This document shows positions 1-8,438 of a stretch of 51,611 nt of DNA, piece after piece. The notes beneath the pieces are model-generated. The model did not search any database. It saw only the letters and a list, made by a program, of their open reading frames with translations, and had not been told where the DNA came from. The position numbers were made by a program, and so were the translations under genes. How positions within the stretch are numbered: the stretch's first letter is position 1; every line of letters begins with the position of its first letter. This DNA is from Bacteroidota bacterium (lineage in GTDB: Bacteria > Bacteroidota > Bacteroidia > Chitinophagales > Chitinophagaceae): the NCBI GenBank assembly GCA_003175695.1, contig PSRA01000216.1:1-51611 (forward strand), written 5' to 3'.

Positions 1-825
1 GCTACCAATTACAAGATGCCCGACTGGCATGTATTCTCTTCCACAGACATGGTGCATTGGAAGGATTATGGTGCCGTGCTGTCGCCCCAGACTTTTTCAT
101 GGGCTACCGGTGATGCCTATGCGGCACAATGCATTGAAAGAAACGGTAAGTTTTATTGGTTTGTTTCCACTTTTCATAAAAAAGATAGTATCAGCAACGG
201 AGGCGCCTGTATCGGGGTAGCGGTTTCCGACAGGCCGACAGGGCCTTTTAAGGATGCCATAGGAAAATCGCTCACTATTAACGAAATGACCACCGATATG
301 AAATATGGGTGGGATGATATTGACCCTACAGTGTTTATCGATGATGACGGGCAGGCTTATTTGTTTTGGGGAAATGGTAGCTGCAAATGGGTGAAGCTAA
401 AGGAAAATATGATTGAGCTCGATAGCGATATAACCACTTTTAAGCCCTTTCACTATATAGAAGGGCCCTGGGTGTATAAGCGCAATGGCCTTTATTATCT
501 TGTCTATGCCAGTGCAGGCACGAAACCGGAAATGATTGAATACTGCACGGCAACGAACATTGCCGGCCCCTGGACCTACCAGGGCATCATACAGGAAAAT
601 GTGCCCAACAGTTTCACCACCCATCCCGGCATTCTCGATTACAAAGGTAAATCCTATTTCTTCTATCATAACGGCAGCCTCCCAACGGGAGGCAGTTATC
701 GCAGGTCCATCTGCGTGGATTATATGTATTACAATGCCGATGGCACTATACAGAAAATAGTTCAAACGACCACTGGCGTAGAGCCGGTAAGCAACACTAA
801 TCTGAAAAAAAACAACAAACGATAA
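1..825 (+). CDS. Glycoside hydrolase family 43 protein, 5'-truncated by window edge
   Basis: Probable arabinosidase/xylosidase-type five-bladed beta-propeller enzyme acting on arabinoxylan-like side chains. The reading frame is already open at base 1 (it reads ATNYK before the first Met at 16), so the true N-terminus, signal peptide and catalytic base Asp lie outside the window. Visible GH43 landmarks are DWHVFSSTDMVHW (about residues 7-19 of the fragment), DPTVFIDDDGQAYLFWG, which holds the pKa-tuning Asp, and IEGPWVYKRNGLYYLVYA, which holds the general-acid Glu. It ends right after the propeller with no carbohydrate-binding module, unlike the next gene. Its stop TAA overlaps the start of that gene (TAATG), so the two are probably translationally coupled. 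Family assignment is firm; substrate is inferred. Confidence 0.88.
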   Translation, partial: ATNYKMPDWHVFSSTDMVHWKDYGAVLSPQTFSWATGDAYAAQCIERNGKFYWFVSTFHKKDSISNGGACIGVAVSDRPTGPFKDAIGKSLTINEMTTDMKYGWDDIDPTVFIDDDGQAYLFWGNGSCKWVKLKENMIELDSDITTFKPFHYIEGPWVYKRNGLYYLVYASAGTKPEMIEYCTATNIAGPWTYQGIIQENVPNSFTTHPGILDYKGKSYFFYHNGSLPTGGSYRRSICVDYMYYNADGTIQKIVQTTTGVEPVSNTNLKKNNKR

Positions 826-2222
826 TGATGGCAATCCGCCCAATAACATCAGTAAGCGACATATCAGCCCGTGGGCAAAAGCAACGCAAGGCCGGGTTGC
901 TGCTGGTATTATTCTCCTTTACGGCGGCTCTTTCCGTTGCACAGAATCCGCTCATACGCGATCAGTATACCGCTGATCCGTCTGCAAGGGTGTTTGGTGA
1001 CAGTGTCTACCTCTATCCTTCGCATGACATCCTCGCCACAAAGGATAGAGGTCGCATGGGCTGGTTTTGTATGGAAGATTATCATGTATTCTCCTCAGCC
1101 AATCTTACCGACTGGATAGATCATGGCGTGATAATTACACAAAATAAGGTGCCCTGGGTGAAGCCTGACAGTTATAGTATGTGGGCGCCAGACTGCATTG
1201 AACGGAATGGAAAATTTTATTTTTATTTTCCCTCGCCTGCAGATTCTGCGCAATATGGGAGGGGCTTTCGTATTGGTGTTGCCATTGCAGATAAGCCAAC
1301 CGGGCCATTTATTCCGCAACCTGAACCAATAAAGGATGTACGAGGCATTGACCCCAATGTGTTTATCGACAAAGACGGGCAGGCATATTTATACTGGTCT
1401 GCCGGCAATATATATGGTGCAAAATTGAAAGCAAATATGGTTGAGCTTGACGGAGAAGTAAAAACGCTCGGCGAACTCCCAATAAAGGGATTGAAAGAAG
1501 GGCCCTTTTTGTTTGAGCGAAACGGTATCTATTATCTAACCTATCCTCATGTGGAAAATAAGATTGAAAGGCTTGAATATGCCACCGGCAGCAATCCGCT
1601 TGGTCCTTTCAAATTTGCGGGCGTTATTATGAATGAATCACCCACTGGATGCTGGACAAATCATCATTCGATCGTCCAATTTCAAAAACAGTGGTATCTT
1701 TTCTATCACCACAACGATTATTCCCCCGCTTTTGATAAAGCCCGTTCTGTGCGGGCAGACAGTTTATTTTTTACTCCGGACGGCACTATACAAACTGTGA
1801 AGCCAACTTTAAGAGGTGTCGGCGTTACGAAAGCATCCACAACCATACAGATGGATCGCTACAGTAGGTTAAGTGATGATGGAGCATCCATTGAATTTAT
1901 TGATTCGCTGGATCGGTTCGGTGGCTGGCAAACGGTTTTAACCAAAAAACAAGCATGGGTTCAATACAACACGGTGGATTTTGGAAAGGGCGCTTATGCA
2001 AGTGTTGAAATGAACGTAAAAGCGCCAACGGGCGGTTCTCTGCAGGTACGAATAGGTAGTATCAACGGCCCAATACTGGCTGAAATTAACATTCCTCCCG
2101 GCGCGGAGTGGAAACTGGTAAAGTCATCTAAGCTCAAACGGGCAAGTGGCCTTCAAAATCTGTTTCTTATTTCCCAAACTGCCGAAACGATAGCGGTTGA
2201 CTGGATCCGCTGGCAAAAATAA
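825..2222 (+). CDS. Secreted GH43 glycosidase with C-terminal CBM6-like domain
   Basis: 465-aa exported glycosidase. After a basic N-terminus a hydrophobic stretch (GLLLVLFSFTAALSVAQ, about residues 24-40) looks like a signal peptide. The catalytic propeller covers about residues 45-330: general-base Asp in YTADPSARVFGD, modulator Asp in GIDPNVFIDKDGQAYLYW, general-acid Glu in LKEGPFLFERNGIYYLTY. The remaining ~130 residues (from about DRFGGWQTV to AVDWIRWQK) have the beta-sandwich pattern and closing W-IRW of family-6 carbohydrate-binding modules. The start overlaps the upstream GH43 stop in TAATG; a second ATG follows at once (828), so either may be used. The pair is paralogous and probably a two-gene operon for hemicellulose side-chain removal. 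Confidence 0.88.
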   Translation: MMAIRPITSVSDISARGQKQRKAGLLLVLFSFTAALSVAQNPLIRDQYTADPSARVFGDSVYLYPSHDILATKDRGRMGWFCMEDYHVFSSANLTDWIDHGVIITQNKVPWVKPDSYSMWAPDCIERNGKFYFYFPSPADSAQYGRGFRIGVAIADKPTGPFIPQPEPIKDVRGIDPNVFIDKDGQAYLYWSAGNIYGAKLKANMVELDGEVKTLGELPIKGLKEGPFLFERNGIYYLTYPHVENKIERLEYATGSNPLGPFKFAGVIMNESPTGCWTNHHSIVQFQKQWYLFYHHNDYSPAFDKARSVRADSLFFTPDGTIQTVKPTLRGVGVTKASTTIQMDRYSRLSDDGASIEFIDSLDRFGGWQTVLTKKQAWVQYNTVDFGKGAYASVEMNVKAPTGGSLQVRIGSINGPILAEINIPPGAEWKLVKSSKLKRASGLQNLFLISQTAETIAVDWIRWQK

Positions 2223-2280
2223 AGCCCAATCAACATACAATGATTTTGCACCCGATTATGCATTCATAAAACTTCACTTT

Positions 2281-2628
2281 ATGAAAAAGATTTTTTTGCC
2301 ATTTTCATCACTGCGCCTTCATGCATCCATGCGCAAAATGCAAAAATCAAATTTGATGTCGACAGCTTCAGAGCGGAATCCAGCCACAGGCGATGAAAAG
2401 ACTCTCCTTAGGATGTACAATATGGACAGCAAAAAAATGCCTGGAATAAGCTATGAAAAACTTTCAGATTCGTGGTATGCGATTTCAGGGGGAGATGAGG
2501 AAAAGGCTTATTGTCATAAAGCTATTATTAAGAATGGACTGCTGCATAATCTCCGCTTAGTTTATCCAAAAAATCAGAAACCATTGTTTGAATCATTATT
2601 GCCAAGAATTTCCAAATCTTTCAGATAA
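2281..2628 (+). pseudogene. Decayed gene for a small secreted protein
   Basis: Reading ATG AAA AAG at 2281 gives MKKIF, then a nonsense-like stretch. Inserting one base in the T run at 2291-2297 restores a signal peptide, MKKIFFAIFITAPSCIHAQ, followed by NAKIKFDVDSFRAESS. That frame stops shortly after, at TGA about 2395, while the original frame resumes sensible protein (DEKTLLRMYNMDSKKMPGISYEKL to LLPRISKSFR, ending 2628). At least two frameshifts therefore separate the parts. The C-terminus (LRLVYPKNQKPLFESLLPRISKSF) resembles small Bacteroidota periplasmic proteins that end in I-K-SF. Function unknown. Sequencing error at the T run cannot be excluded, but would explain only one of the two lesions. 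Confidence 0.6.
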
Positions 2629-2958
2629 TAGAATTTGGTTTTCAGGGCATTTAATCAATATGAATATTACCAACAAAAGATTTAAAGAATCAAAAAATTA
2701 CGCGAAGTATTTGCCCCACCTTCAAACGTTACATTCGAAGTATATCCTCACCTATAAAACAAAAAAATCCTTCACTGTCAGGTCAAATACTGAGTTTTAC
2801 GACTTATAGCTTGACAGAATATATCATCTCGCCTCGTGCTGTAAGAATTTTAGAAAAATTGAACTGAAATAAAGTTTATACTATTGCAGTATTTAGCATG
2901 GCAAAATATTCTTATCTTTCTTAACCTTGCTATCAAGATAATTCTAAAAAATTTGTAT
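2629..2958. other. Intergenic stretch, no gene seen; possible weak promoter
   Basis: About 330 bases of AT-rich sequence without a convincing reading frame. TACTATTG at 2879-2886 is one base from the TAnnTTTG -7 element and has a TTG about 17 bases upstream, so it could drive the DJ-1/hydrolase pair. This is weak evidence. Confidence 0.3.
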
Positions 2959-3564
2959 ATGACGCCGTCAAAAAAAATTTTAATATTAACAGGGGATGCT
3001 GGTGAAAGTTTTGAAATACTCTTTGCTGCACATCGCCTACGGGAAGGTGGCTTCATCCCCGTAATTGCCGCTCCTGCTGTAAGAAAATTGAATCTTGTCA
3101 TTCACGATTTTGAACCTGGATGGGACACTTATGTAGAACGCAAGGGATATCTCGTCGAATCTGACATCTCATTCGCAGAAGTAAAAACAGCCGACTATGA
3201 AGCTTTGCTTATCCCCGGCGGAAGAGCCCCGGAATATCTTCGAAATGATGGGTCAGTGATAAAAATTGTAAAGGAATTCCGGGACAATAATAAGTACATT
3301 TTTGCCATTTGTCATGGCGTTCAGATTCTGGTCACGGCTGGCCTTGTCAATCATAAAAAAATTGCGTGTTATGAACATGTAAAATCTGAAGTGGAAGCCT
3401 GCGGTGGAATATATATTTCATCGGAGGAGGCAGTCAAAGATGGTAAAATTGTTACGGGCAAAACCTGGCAATCGCACCCGGAATTTTACAGGATAGCTTT
3501 CGACTGCCTGGGAAATGTCGCCGGGATGCCGCTAGATACTGAGGCATCAATTACATTGGCATGA
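2959..3564 (+). CDS. DJ-1/PfpI family protein
   Basis: 201-aa single-domain class I glutamine-amidotransferase-like protein of the DJ-1/PfpI superfamily, which includes proteases, glyoxalases/deglycases, chaperones and isonitrile hydratase. The start MTPSKKILILTGDAGESFE is chosen over an upstream in-frame ATG at 2884 because the extra 25 residues are low-complexity and hydrophobic. Conserved Glu16 (GDAGESFE) and the nucleophile elbow AICHGVQIL with Cys118-His119 are present, as is LLIPGGRAPEYLR around residues 83-95. No signal peptide, so cytosolic. The stop overlaps the next start (ATGA), indicating coupling with the formamidase-like hydrolase. The exact reaction cannot be read from sequence. 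Confidence 0.88.
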   Translation: MTPSKKILILTGDAGESFEILFAAHRLREGGFIPVIAAPAVRKLNLVIHDFEPGWDTYVERKGYLVESDISFAEVKTADYEALLIPGGRAPEYLRNDGSVIKIVKEFRDNNKYIFAICHGVQILVTAGLVNHKKIACYEHVKSEVEACGGIYISSEEAVKDGKIVTGKTWQSHPEFYRIAFDCLGNVAGMPLDTEASITLA

Positions 3565-4409
3565 CGGTTTATAAACACTATACCCAGGAGCAATTAAATT
3601 GCCAGTACAATATCCGAAAGCTCGTTACCGATTACGGTGTTTATTTTGGGAAGTGGGAAAAACAGAGTGAGCAGGTAAAAAAGAACTATAAAAATTGTGA
3701 AAATATTTTTTACGGGAATCATCCCCTGGAATGCCTTGATATTTTTCCAGCCGAAAAATCGCATGCTAAAACAATTGTCTTCATTCATGGCGGCTATTGG
3801 CATTTGCTTGATAAAGAATTATTTCATTTTTTAGCGCCATCTTTTTTAGCACGCAATATCAATATTGTATTTATCAATTACCTTTTGGCCCCTGAAGCGA
3901 CCATGGATATGATTGTATCATCTTGCCACCGGGCGATACAATGGCTGCACGATAATATAATCAGCTACAACGGAAATCCCATGGAAATGTATGTAATGGG
4001 ACATAGTGCGGGTGGACATCTTGCAATGATGCTCCTAACCGCAGAACACACAAAATATTTAAAAGGCGTTGTTTCATTAAGCGGTTTATTCAGACTTGAA
4101 CCTGTAATGCTTTCCTTCCTGAACGGCATACTTTTGATGGACATCGAAACTGCAGAAAAAAATAGTCCTGTCCTTTTTAAGTCGTTGAATAAATGTCCCA
4201 TTATTCTAGCCATAGGACTAAATGAAACAGATGAGTTCAAAGATCAAAGTTTGGAATTTTATGAAAGTTCGAAAAACGCGGATCGGGTCATAGAACTGTT
4301 AACAGTTAGGGACAGAAATCATTATTCCATTCTGGATGAAATTACAGAAAGGGATTCCCAATTGTTATCGGCAATTTTTCGCCTGATGGTATTGGATAAG
4401 GATTTTTAA
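3561..4409 (+). CDS. Alpha/beta hydrolase, kynurenine-formamidase-like
   Basis: 282-aa cytosolic alpha/beta hydrolase. The oxyanion motif HGGYW (residues 76-80) is the hallmark of the kynurenine formamidase/arylformamidase branch of hormone-sensitive-lipase-like enzymes. The nucleophile elbow is GHSAGGH with Ser149, and the catalytic His is in DRNHYSIL (His254). The acid residue probably lies in GLNETDEF (about 220-226), a segment typical of formamidases. It overlaps the DJ-1 gene by four bases (ATGA). No other tryptophan-degradation genes are nearby, so the true substrate may be a different N-formyl compound or ester. Family call strong, substrate uncertain. Confidence 0.8.
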   Translation: MTVYKHYTQEQLNCQYNIRKLVTDYGVYFGKWEKQSEQVKKNYKNCENIFYGNHPLECLDIFPAEKSHAKTIVFIHGGYWHLLDKELFHFLAPSFLARNINIVFINYLLAPEATMDMIVSSCHRAIQWLHDNIISYNGNPMEMYVMGHSAGGHLAMMLLTAEHTKYLKGVVSLSGLFRLEPVMLSFLNGILLMDIETAEKNSPVLFKSLNKCPIILAIGLNETDEFKDQSLEFYESSKNADRVIELLTVRDRNHYSILDEITERDSQLLSAIFRLMVLDKDF

Positions 4410-4703
4410 GTTCGCTGGAGGTGCAAACCTTTTCAAATCTTCAAGGAACCGTTTCGGAAATGTATCGGCGGAGTCGCAAATTAGAAAGCGACGAAATTTG
4501 TTTCCATTGTTCAAATCCCGAGTGAGGTAGATAGGTGCTTTATTTGTCCGAGGTTTTGATCGGCGCCTTGGTATGAGGTGGAAATTATTCCCGACATACT
4601 TATCAGGGGCGATCGGTTGTCAAAAATAAGAACTGTATTAGAAAAAGTGAATTCTCTCAGTTCCTGGGATGGCTCATAATCCGGGACTCCCATTTCCCAA
4701 AAA
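4410..4703. other. Intergenic stretch between convergent genes, no gene seen
   Basis: Nearly 300 bases. A minus-strand frame of about 80 codons (4511-4756) exists but has no recognisable domain or plausible start context and overlaps the terminator hairpin, so it is not called. It could be gene debris. Confidence 0.3.
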
Positions 4704-4743
4704 ATAAAATGGGACAAATAGAAGATATTGTATCCCATTTTAT
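4704..4743 (-). terminator. Intrinsic terminator of the epoxide hydrolase gene
   Basis: Perfect 11-bp inverted repeat ATAAAATGGGA (4704-4714) and TCCCATTTTAT (4733-4743) with an 18-base loop. Read on the minus strand the hairpin is followed by a T run (complement of the A's at 4699-4704). It lies about 24 bases past the hydrolase stop at 4767. Confidence 0.7.
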
Positions 4744-4766
4744 CATGCTTGTGCACCCTGATTCAA

Positions 4767-6053
4767 CTAACGAACTGGCCTAAACGAAGTACGGATTTCT
4801 TCAACGAAAAATTCAGGTTGTTCCCATGCAGCAAAATGGCCGCCCTTAGGCAATTTATTGTAGTGAATGAGTTTGGGATATGCTTTCTCTGCCCAGTTTT
4901 TTGGTGCCGCATAAAGTTCATCGGGAAAAATACTTACGGCAACGGGTATCTGCAGGTTGCGGGGATCGAAAAATCCTCCTTTAGCGGTTTGTACATTTTC
5001 CCAATACAAACGCGCAGAAGAAATACCAGTATTCGTTAGCCAGTACAAGGTGATATTGTCGAGAATATCGTCACGTGTAAGGCCTTCTGATTGTCCCTCA
5101 AAGACTCGTGCGATAAGTGCATAGCTTCGCGCATCATGATCAAGTATCCAACTTGCGAGACCAATAGGCGAATCGGAAATACCGTAAAGGGTTTGAGGGC
5201 GCAACGACATTTCATTGGCATAACCGAGACCTGTCTTATAAAAAAAGTCCAGCTGCTTGTATGCATTCTGTTCATCCGGAGAAAGTCCGTCCGGCATCTT
5301 ACCTTCAGCAAGGGCTTTTGAAATATCCAGGGGCACTGTTGCCGGCATATTGGTATGGATAGCAACCAGTTCGGGCGGCGCGAGCAAAGCCATATTTTCT
5401 GTGATAGCATTTCCCCAATCGCCACCTTGTGCAACAAATTTTTTGTAACCTAGGCGCTTCATCAATACGATCCACGCCTTTGCGATGCGCGGAGGGTCCC
5501 AACCTGTCGCAGTTGGCTTGCCTGAAAAACCGTACCCTGGAATAGAAGGCACCACCACATCAAAAGCGTCTTCAGCTTTTCCTCCGAAAGCAGTGGGATC
5601 GGTGAGAGGGCCAATCACTTTCATCTGTTCAATAATTGAACCAGGCCATCCATGCGTGATGATGATAGGGAGAGCATTTTTATGTTTCGACCGGACATGA
5701 ATAAAGTGAATATCAACTCCATCTATCGTAGTCATGAATTGCGGTAAGGCATTTAACCTGGCTTCAACTTTTCGCCAGTCGTAGGAATTTGCCCAGTAGT
5801 CTGCAAGAGCTTTCATAGTAGCGAGTTGTACACCCTGTGTTTCATCTTTGACAATCTCACGTTCGGGCCATCTCGTCTCCTTAATTCGGCGTTTAAGATC
5901 GTCGAGCTTTTGTTGGGGGATATCGACTCGGAAGGATCGGATTTCATCTGAAGCGACAATTGAACTGCTATTTTGAGCATCAGTTAATGTGCCTTGCATC
6001 ACAATTGCTCCGGTCACTATTGTGCTGGCGAGAATTTTTTTGCTTTTTTTCAT
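4767..6053 (-). CDS. Secreted epoxide hydrolase with EHN domain
   Basis: 428-aa epoxide hydrolase of the microsomal/juvenile-hormone type, adding water to an epoxide to form a diol. A signal peptide covers about residues 1-27 (MKKSKKILASTIVTGAIVMQ, cleavage near DAQ). An epoxide-hydrolase N-terminal (EHN) domain follows (about 38-145: IRSFRVDIPQQKLDDLKRRI), with RWPE near residue 61. The fold's HGWPGS oxyanion motif is at 134-139, nucleophile Asp212 is in QGGDWG, and the charge-relay His is in PKGGHFAAWEQPE near the C-terminus. It is monocistronic on the minus strand with its own terminator. Export of such enzymes is seen in Bacteroidota and proteobacteria; the substrate is unknown. Confidence 0.9.
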   Translation of the reverse strand: MKKSKKILASTIVTGAIVMQGTLTDAQNSSSIVASDEIRSFRVDIPQQKLDDLKRRIKETRWPEREIVKDETQGVQLATMKALADYWANSYDWRKVEARLNALPQFMTTIDGVDIHFIHVRSKHKNALPIIITHGWPGSIIEQMKVIGPLTDPTAFGGKAEDAFDVVVPSIPGYGFSGKPTATGWDPPRIAKAWIVLMKRLGYKKFVAQGGDWGNAITENMALLAPPELVAIHTNMPATVPLDISKALAEGKMPDGLSPDEQNAYKQLDFFYKTGLGYANEMSLRPQTLYGISDSPIGLASWILDHDARSYALIARVFEGQSEGLTRDDILDNITLYWLTNTGISSARLYWENVQTAKGGFFDPRNLQIPVAVSIFPDELYAAPKNWAEKAYPKLIHYNKLPKGGHFAAWEQPEFFVEEIRTSFRPVR

Positions 6054-6598
6054 AACTTAATTTTTGTTTTTTAAAAATCGGCGGCCGGGTCTTCAATAAA
6101 AGTGATTATTAAGTTTCGGGCGTCCGTCCCCGTGAATTACAAATTGTAAGACATTTGAGACAAACAACCTCGACAAAAAATCAAATTTTGATTTAGAATT
6201 CGAGTATTCAGAAAGGAACGCATTAATTACTCTTCAAGGCGGATGATAAAATCTGAAAATGAAAATCAGATAGCGATTGAACTTTAATTCGTGAAAATGA
6301 TGCGAAAATAGTTATCTCTTTAGCCAGGGGCGAACAAACAATTTCAATTGCCATTCCGCATGATTTCTTCCGACTTGGCAAAGGTTAAAAATAGATTGGA
6401 GATATTAAATATTAAATTTTTGAAAAATAAAATAACAGTTCTACTACTGCTGTGTCGGGGTTTGATAACTCAATGATTCACCAATCAATTGATTGATCGA
6501 AGTTGGCATAATCATCCTGGTAAAAGAATACTTGAATGGGCGATAATTTGGTAAATTTGATAAGGCACATTTGATCCCGCAGTCAAAATAGCTTCGCC
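6054..6598. other. Divergent promoter region, no gene seen
   Basis: About 545 AT-rich bases between divergently transcribed genes, with no protein-like frame on either strand. It holds a perfect 14-bp palindrome CAATCAATTGATTG at 6482-6495, about 105 bases upstream of the next start and a possible operator, and a candidate -7 element at 6552. Confidence 0.4.
6552..6559 (+). promoter_or_regulatory. Candidate -7 promoter element (TAAATTTG)
   Basis: TAAATTTG matches the Bacteroidota TAnnTTTG element exactly and lies 39 bases before the ATG at 6599, giving a leader of roughly 35 bases. The expected -33 TTTG is represented only by CTTG at 6531-6534 with short spacing, so confidence is moderate. 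Confidence 0.4.
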
Positions 6599-7051
6599 AT
6601 GAAAATATTTTTATTAATCGCATTTCTATGCTCTGTCTTACCAGCATTAAAAGCACAACCAGATCAGAATATGGAAAACAATGAAAAAGACAAGGCAGCT
6701 GTCAAAGACCTACTAGAAAATTATTATTTCAAAGGTATCTATGAGGGTGACCTCGACTTGTTGAACAAAGTTTATTATCCCGGCACTCTTCTTTTTGGAG
6801 ACGTGAAAGGTGCTGCGTATTTTAAAACCCTTTCACAATATCTTGATGGCGTTAAGAACAGGCAAAGTCCCAAAAATTCCGGTAAACCTTTCAAAGGGGA
6901 AATCTTATCAGTCAAATTGGTGAATTCGATTGGAGTCGCGGAAGTGAAAGTAAAAATGTATGATTTCAATTACCACGAATTCCTCTCATTTCACAAACTC
7001 GACGGAAAATGGGTCATCGTTAATAAAATGATCAGCGATGTAACTGAATGA
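6599..7051 (+). CDS. Secreted lumazine-binding/NTF2-like protein
   Basis: 150-aa exported protein. A signal peptide covers residues 1-19 or so (MKIFLLIAFLCSVLPALKAQ). The rest is an NTF2-like cone fold of the putative lumazine-binding family: helix AAVKDLLENYYFKGIYEGDLDLLNKVYYPG, then strands including AEVKVKMYDFNYHEFLSFHKLDGKWVIVNK, whose closing W-I-NK pattern is typical. Such proteins occur beside oxidoreductases and regulators in Bacteroidota; their ligand is mostly unproven. It lies 176 bases upstream of the SDR gene on the same strand, which may or may not be co-transcribed. Confidence 0.75.
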   Translation: MKIFLLIAFLCSVLPALKAQPDQNMENNEKDKAAVKDLLENYYFKGIYEGDLDLLNKVYYPGTLLFGDVKGAAYFKTLSQYLDGVKNRQSPKNSGKPFKGEILSVKLVNSIGVAEVKVKMYDFNYHEFLSFHKLDGKWVIVNKMISDVTE

Positions 7052-7053
7052 TC

Positions 7054-7077
7054 CAAGAGCGATATCAAGAGCGATAT
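7054..7077. repeat. 12-bp tandem duplication
   Basis: CAAGAGCGATAT occurs twice head to tail immediately after the stop codon at 7051. It has no evident role; it may be a replication-slippage product. Confidence 0.6.
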
Positions 7078-7227
7078 AGTGCGACACAAAAGTGACGAAG
7101 TTATTGGCCATCGATTAAGCCACTTTACGGATCCCTCAGAACAATAACACCTGTTTGAAATGTGCATTTTCCCGGAGGTTCGGTTGTGCGAACGACGATG
7201 AAAATAATTTCGTTTTAAAAAATTATT

Positions 7228-8067
7228 ATGTCCAATTCAAAAACTTGGTTTATAACAGGGGCTTCCCAGGGACTAGGACTCACCCTCGTAAAAAAATTAT
7301 TGGAAAACGGTTATTGCGTATCAGCGACGTCGAGAGATGCTGTAAAACTTGCTGAAGCAGTTGGTGTCGACGATGCAAAGCATTTTTTGCCATTGGCTGT
7401 AGACTTGGGGAACGCTGATGCCATAGACCAATCTGTCAGGCTGACCATCGATACATTTGGTAAAATAGATGTTGTGGTCAACAATGCCGGTTATGGTATG
7501 ATTGGGATTGCGGAACAAATCCCTGGACAGGAGATCAGGAAAATATTTGATGTGAATGTGATCGCCCAGATCCTAGTTACCAAAAGTGTTTTGCCTTTTA
7601 TGCGAAAACAACGTTCGGGTTATATCATCAATATGGGTTCGGTGGCAGGTTTTGTCGGTGCGCCTGGATGGTCAGTTTATTCGGCAACCAAAGCGGCCAT
7701 CGCGGCCTTTTCTGAAGTGCTCGCACTCGATGTCCGGGAGTTCGGCATCCATGTCACCGTTGCAGAGCCCTCAGGATTGCGCACTGGTTTTCTTACTGAG
7801 CATTCACTTGCCAATAATGATATCATGATTGAAGGTTACGAAGCTGTTAAAAAAACGCAACAACAATATCTTGCAACCAATGGCAAACAACCTGGCGATC
7901 CGGGAAAAGCAGCAGAAATATTGATGGAGCTCGCAGAGAAGCAGCAACCGCCGATGCATTTGTATTTGGGAGAAGATGCATACAAACGTGCCTCAGCAAA
8001 GCTTGCAAGCATGACCACGGAATTGGAAGAATGGAAATCGATTACGATTTCAGCAGACTTTAGATAG
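7228..8067 (+). CDS. Short-chain dehydrogenase/reductase
   Basis: 279-aa classical SDR, an NAD(P)-dependent oxidoreductase on an unidentified carbonyl/alcohol. Rossmann motif TGASQGLG begins at residue 10, NNAG is at 85-88, and the catalytic Ser138 (NMGSVAG), Tyr151 and Lys155 (YSATK) are all present. The basic S-R-D after beta-2 (ATSRDAVKLAEA) suggests NADP preference. The sequence resembles the group often labelled oxidoreductase/short-chain dehydrogenase with the insertion AEPSGLRTGFL. No signal peptide; cytosolic. It is preceded by a 176-base gap without a clear promoter. Confidence 0.9.
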   Translation: MSNSKTWFITGASQGLGLTLVKKLLENGYCVSATSRDAVKLAEAVGVDDAKHFLPLAVDLGNADAIDQSVRLTIDTFGKIDVVVNNAGYGMIGIAEQIPGQEIRKIFDVNVIAQILVTKSVLPFMRKQRSGYIINMGSVAGFVGAPGWSVYSATKAAIAAFSEVLALDVREFGIHVTVAEPSGLRTGFLTEHSLANNDIMIEGYEAVKKTQQQYLATNGKQPGDPGKAAEILMELAEKQQPPMHLYLGEDAYKRASAKLASMTTELEEWKSITISADFR

Positions 8068-8438
8068 GTTGGAGTTCAGAGTCGGCAGTTTGAGAAATAA
8101 ACTCCTGTATGTCTTCAAGCCAAACAGGGAATTCTTATTAGGTAGTGTTCGAGGATTTAAAGTTGGAAGCGCGCACTTATAAGCCTTGCGTGAGCAAACG
8201 AAATTTTCAATTGGAGTTTTGCTCTGTAGCCATGGACCCTATTTGTACCCTGTCAGCACAAAATATTCATCATTGATGGATATTACTGGATTACTTCGTT
8301 TATCTCTTTTTTACTCCCTCTTACATTATAAAATGCATTATTGATCAACCGGAAATCAAATCAAAGAAAGCCGCGAATGAAAATTGATCAGAAAATAATT
8401 CAAGCCGCGAAATCCAGTCATTTGTTTTCAAAAAAAGA
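8068..8438. other. Intergenic stretch between convergent genes, no gene seen
   Basis: About 370 bases. A plus-strand frame starting at 8341 runs into the antisense of the following gene and is rejected. AGAGTCGGCAG near 8080 resembles the AGTCGG repeats seen after susD, but no clear hairpin forms here. Confidence 0.3.

Noticed and set aside
397-849. 150-codon minus-strand frame antisense to the first GH43 gene
   Set aside because: It lies fully within a well-supported glycosidase frame and shows no domain.
2588-2809. 73-codon plus-strand frame after the first pseudogene
   Set aside because: Overlaps the remnant, no recognisable features, low-complexity Lys/Thr content.
4511-4756. 81-codon minus-strand frame near the epoxide hydrolase 3' end
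   Set aside because: Overlaps the terminator hairpin and has no family resemblance; may be debris.
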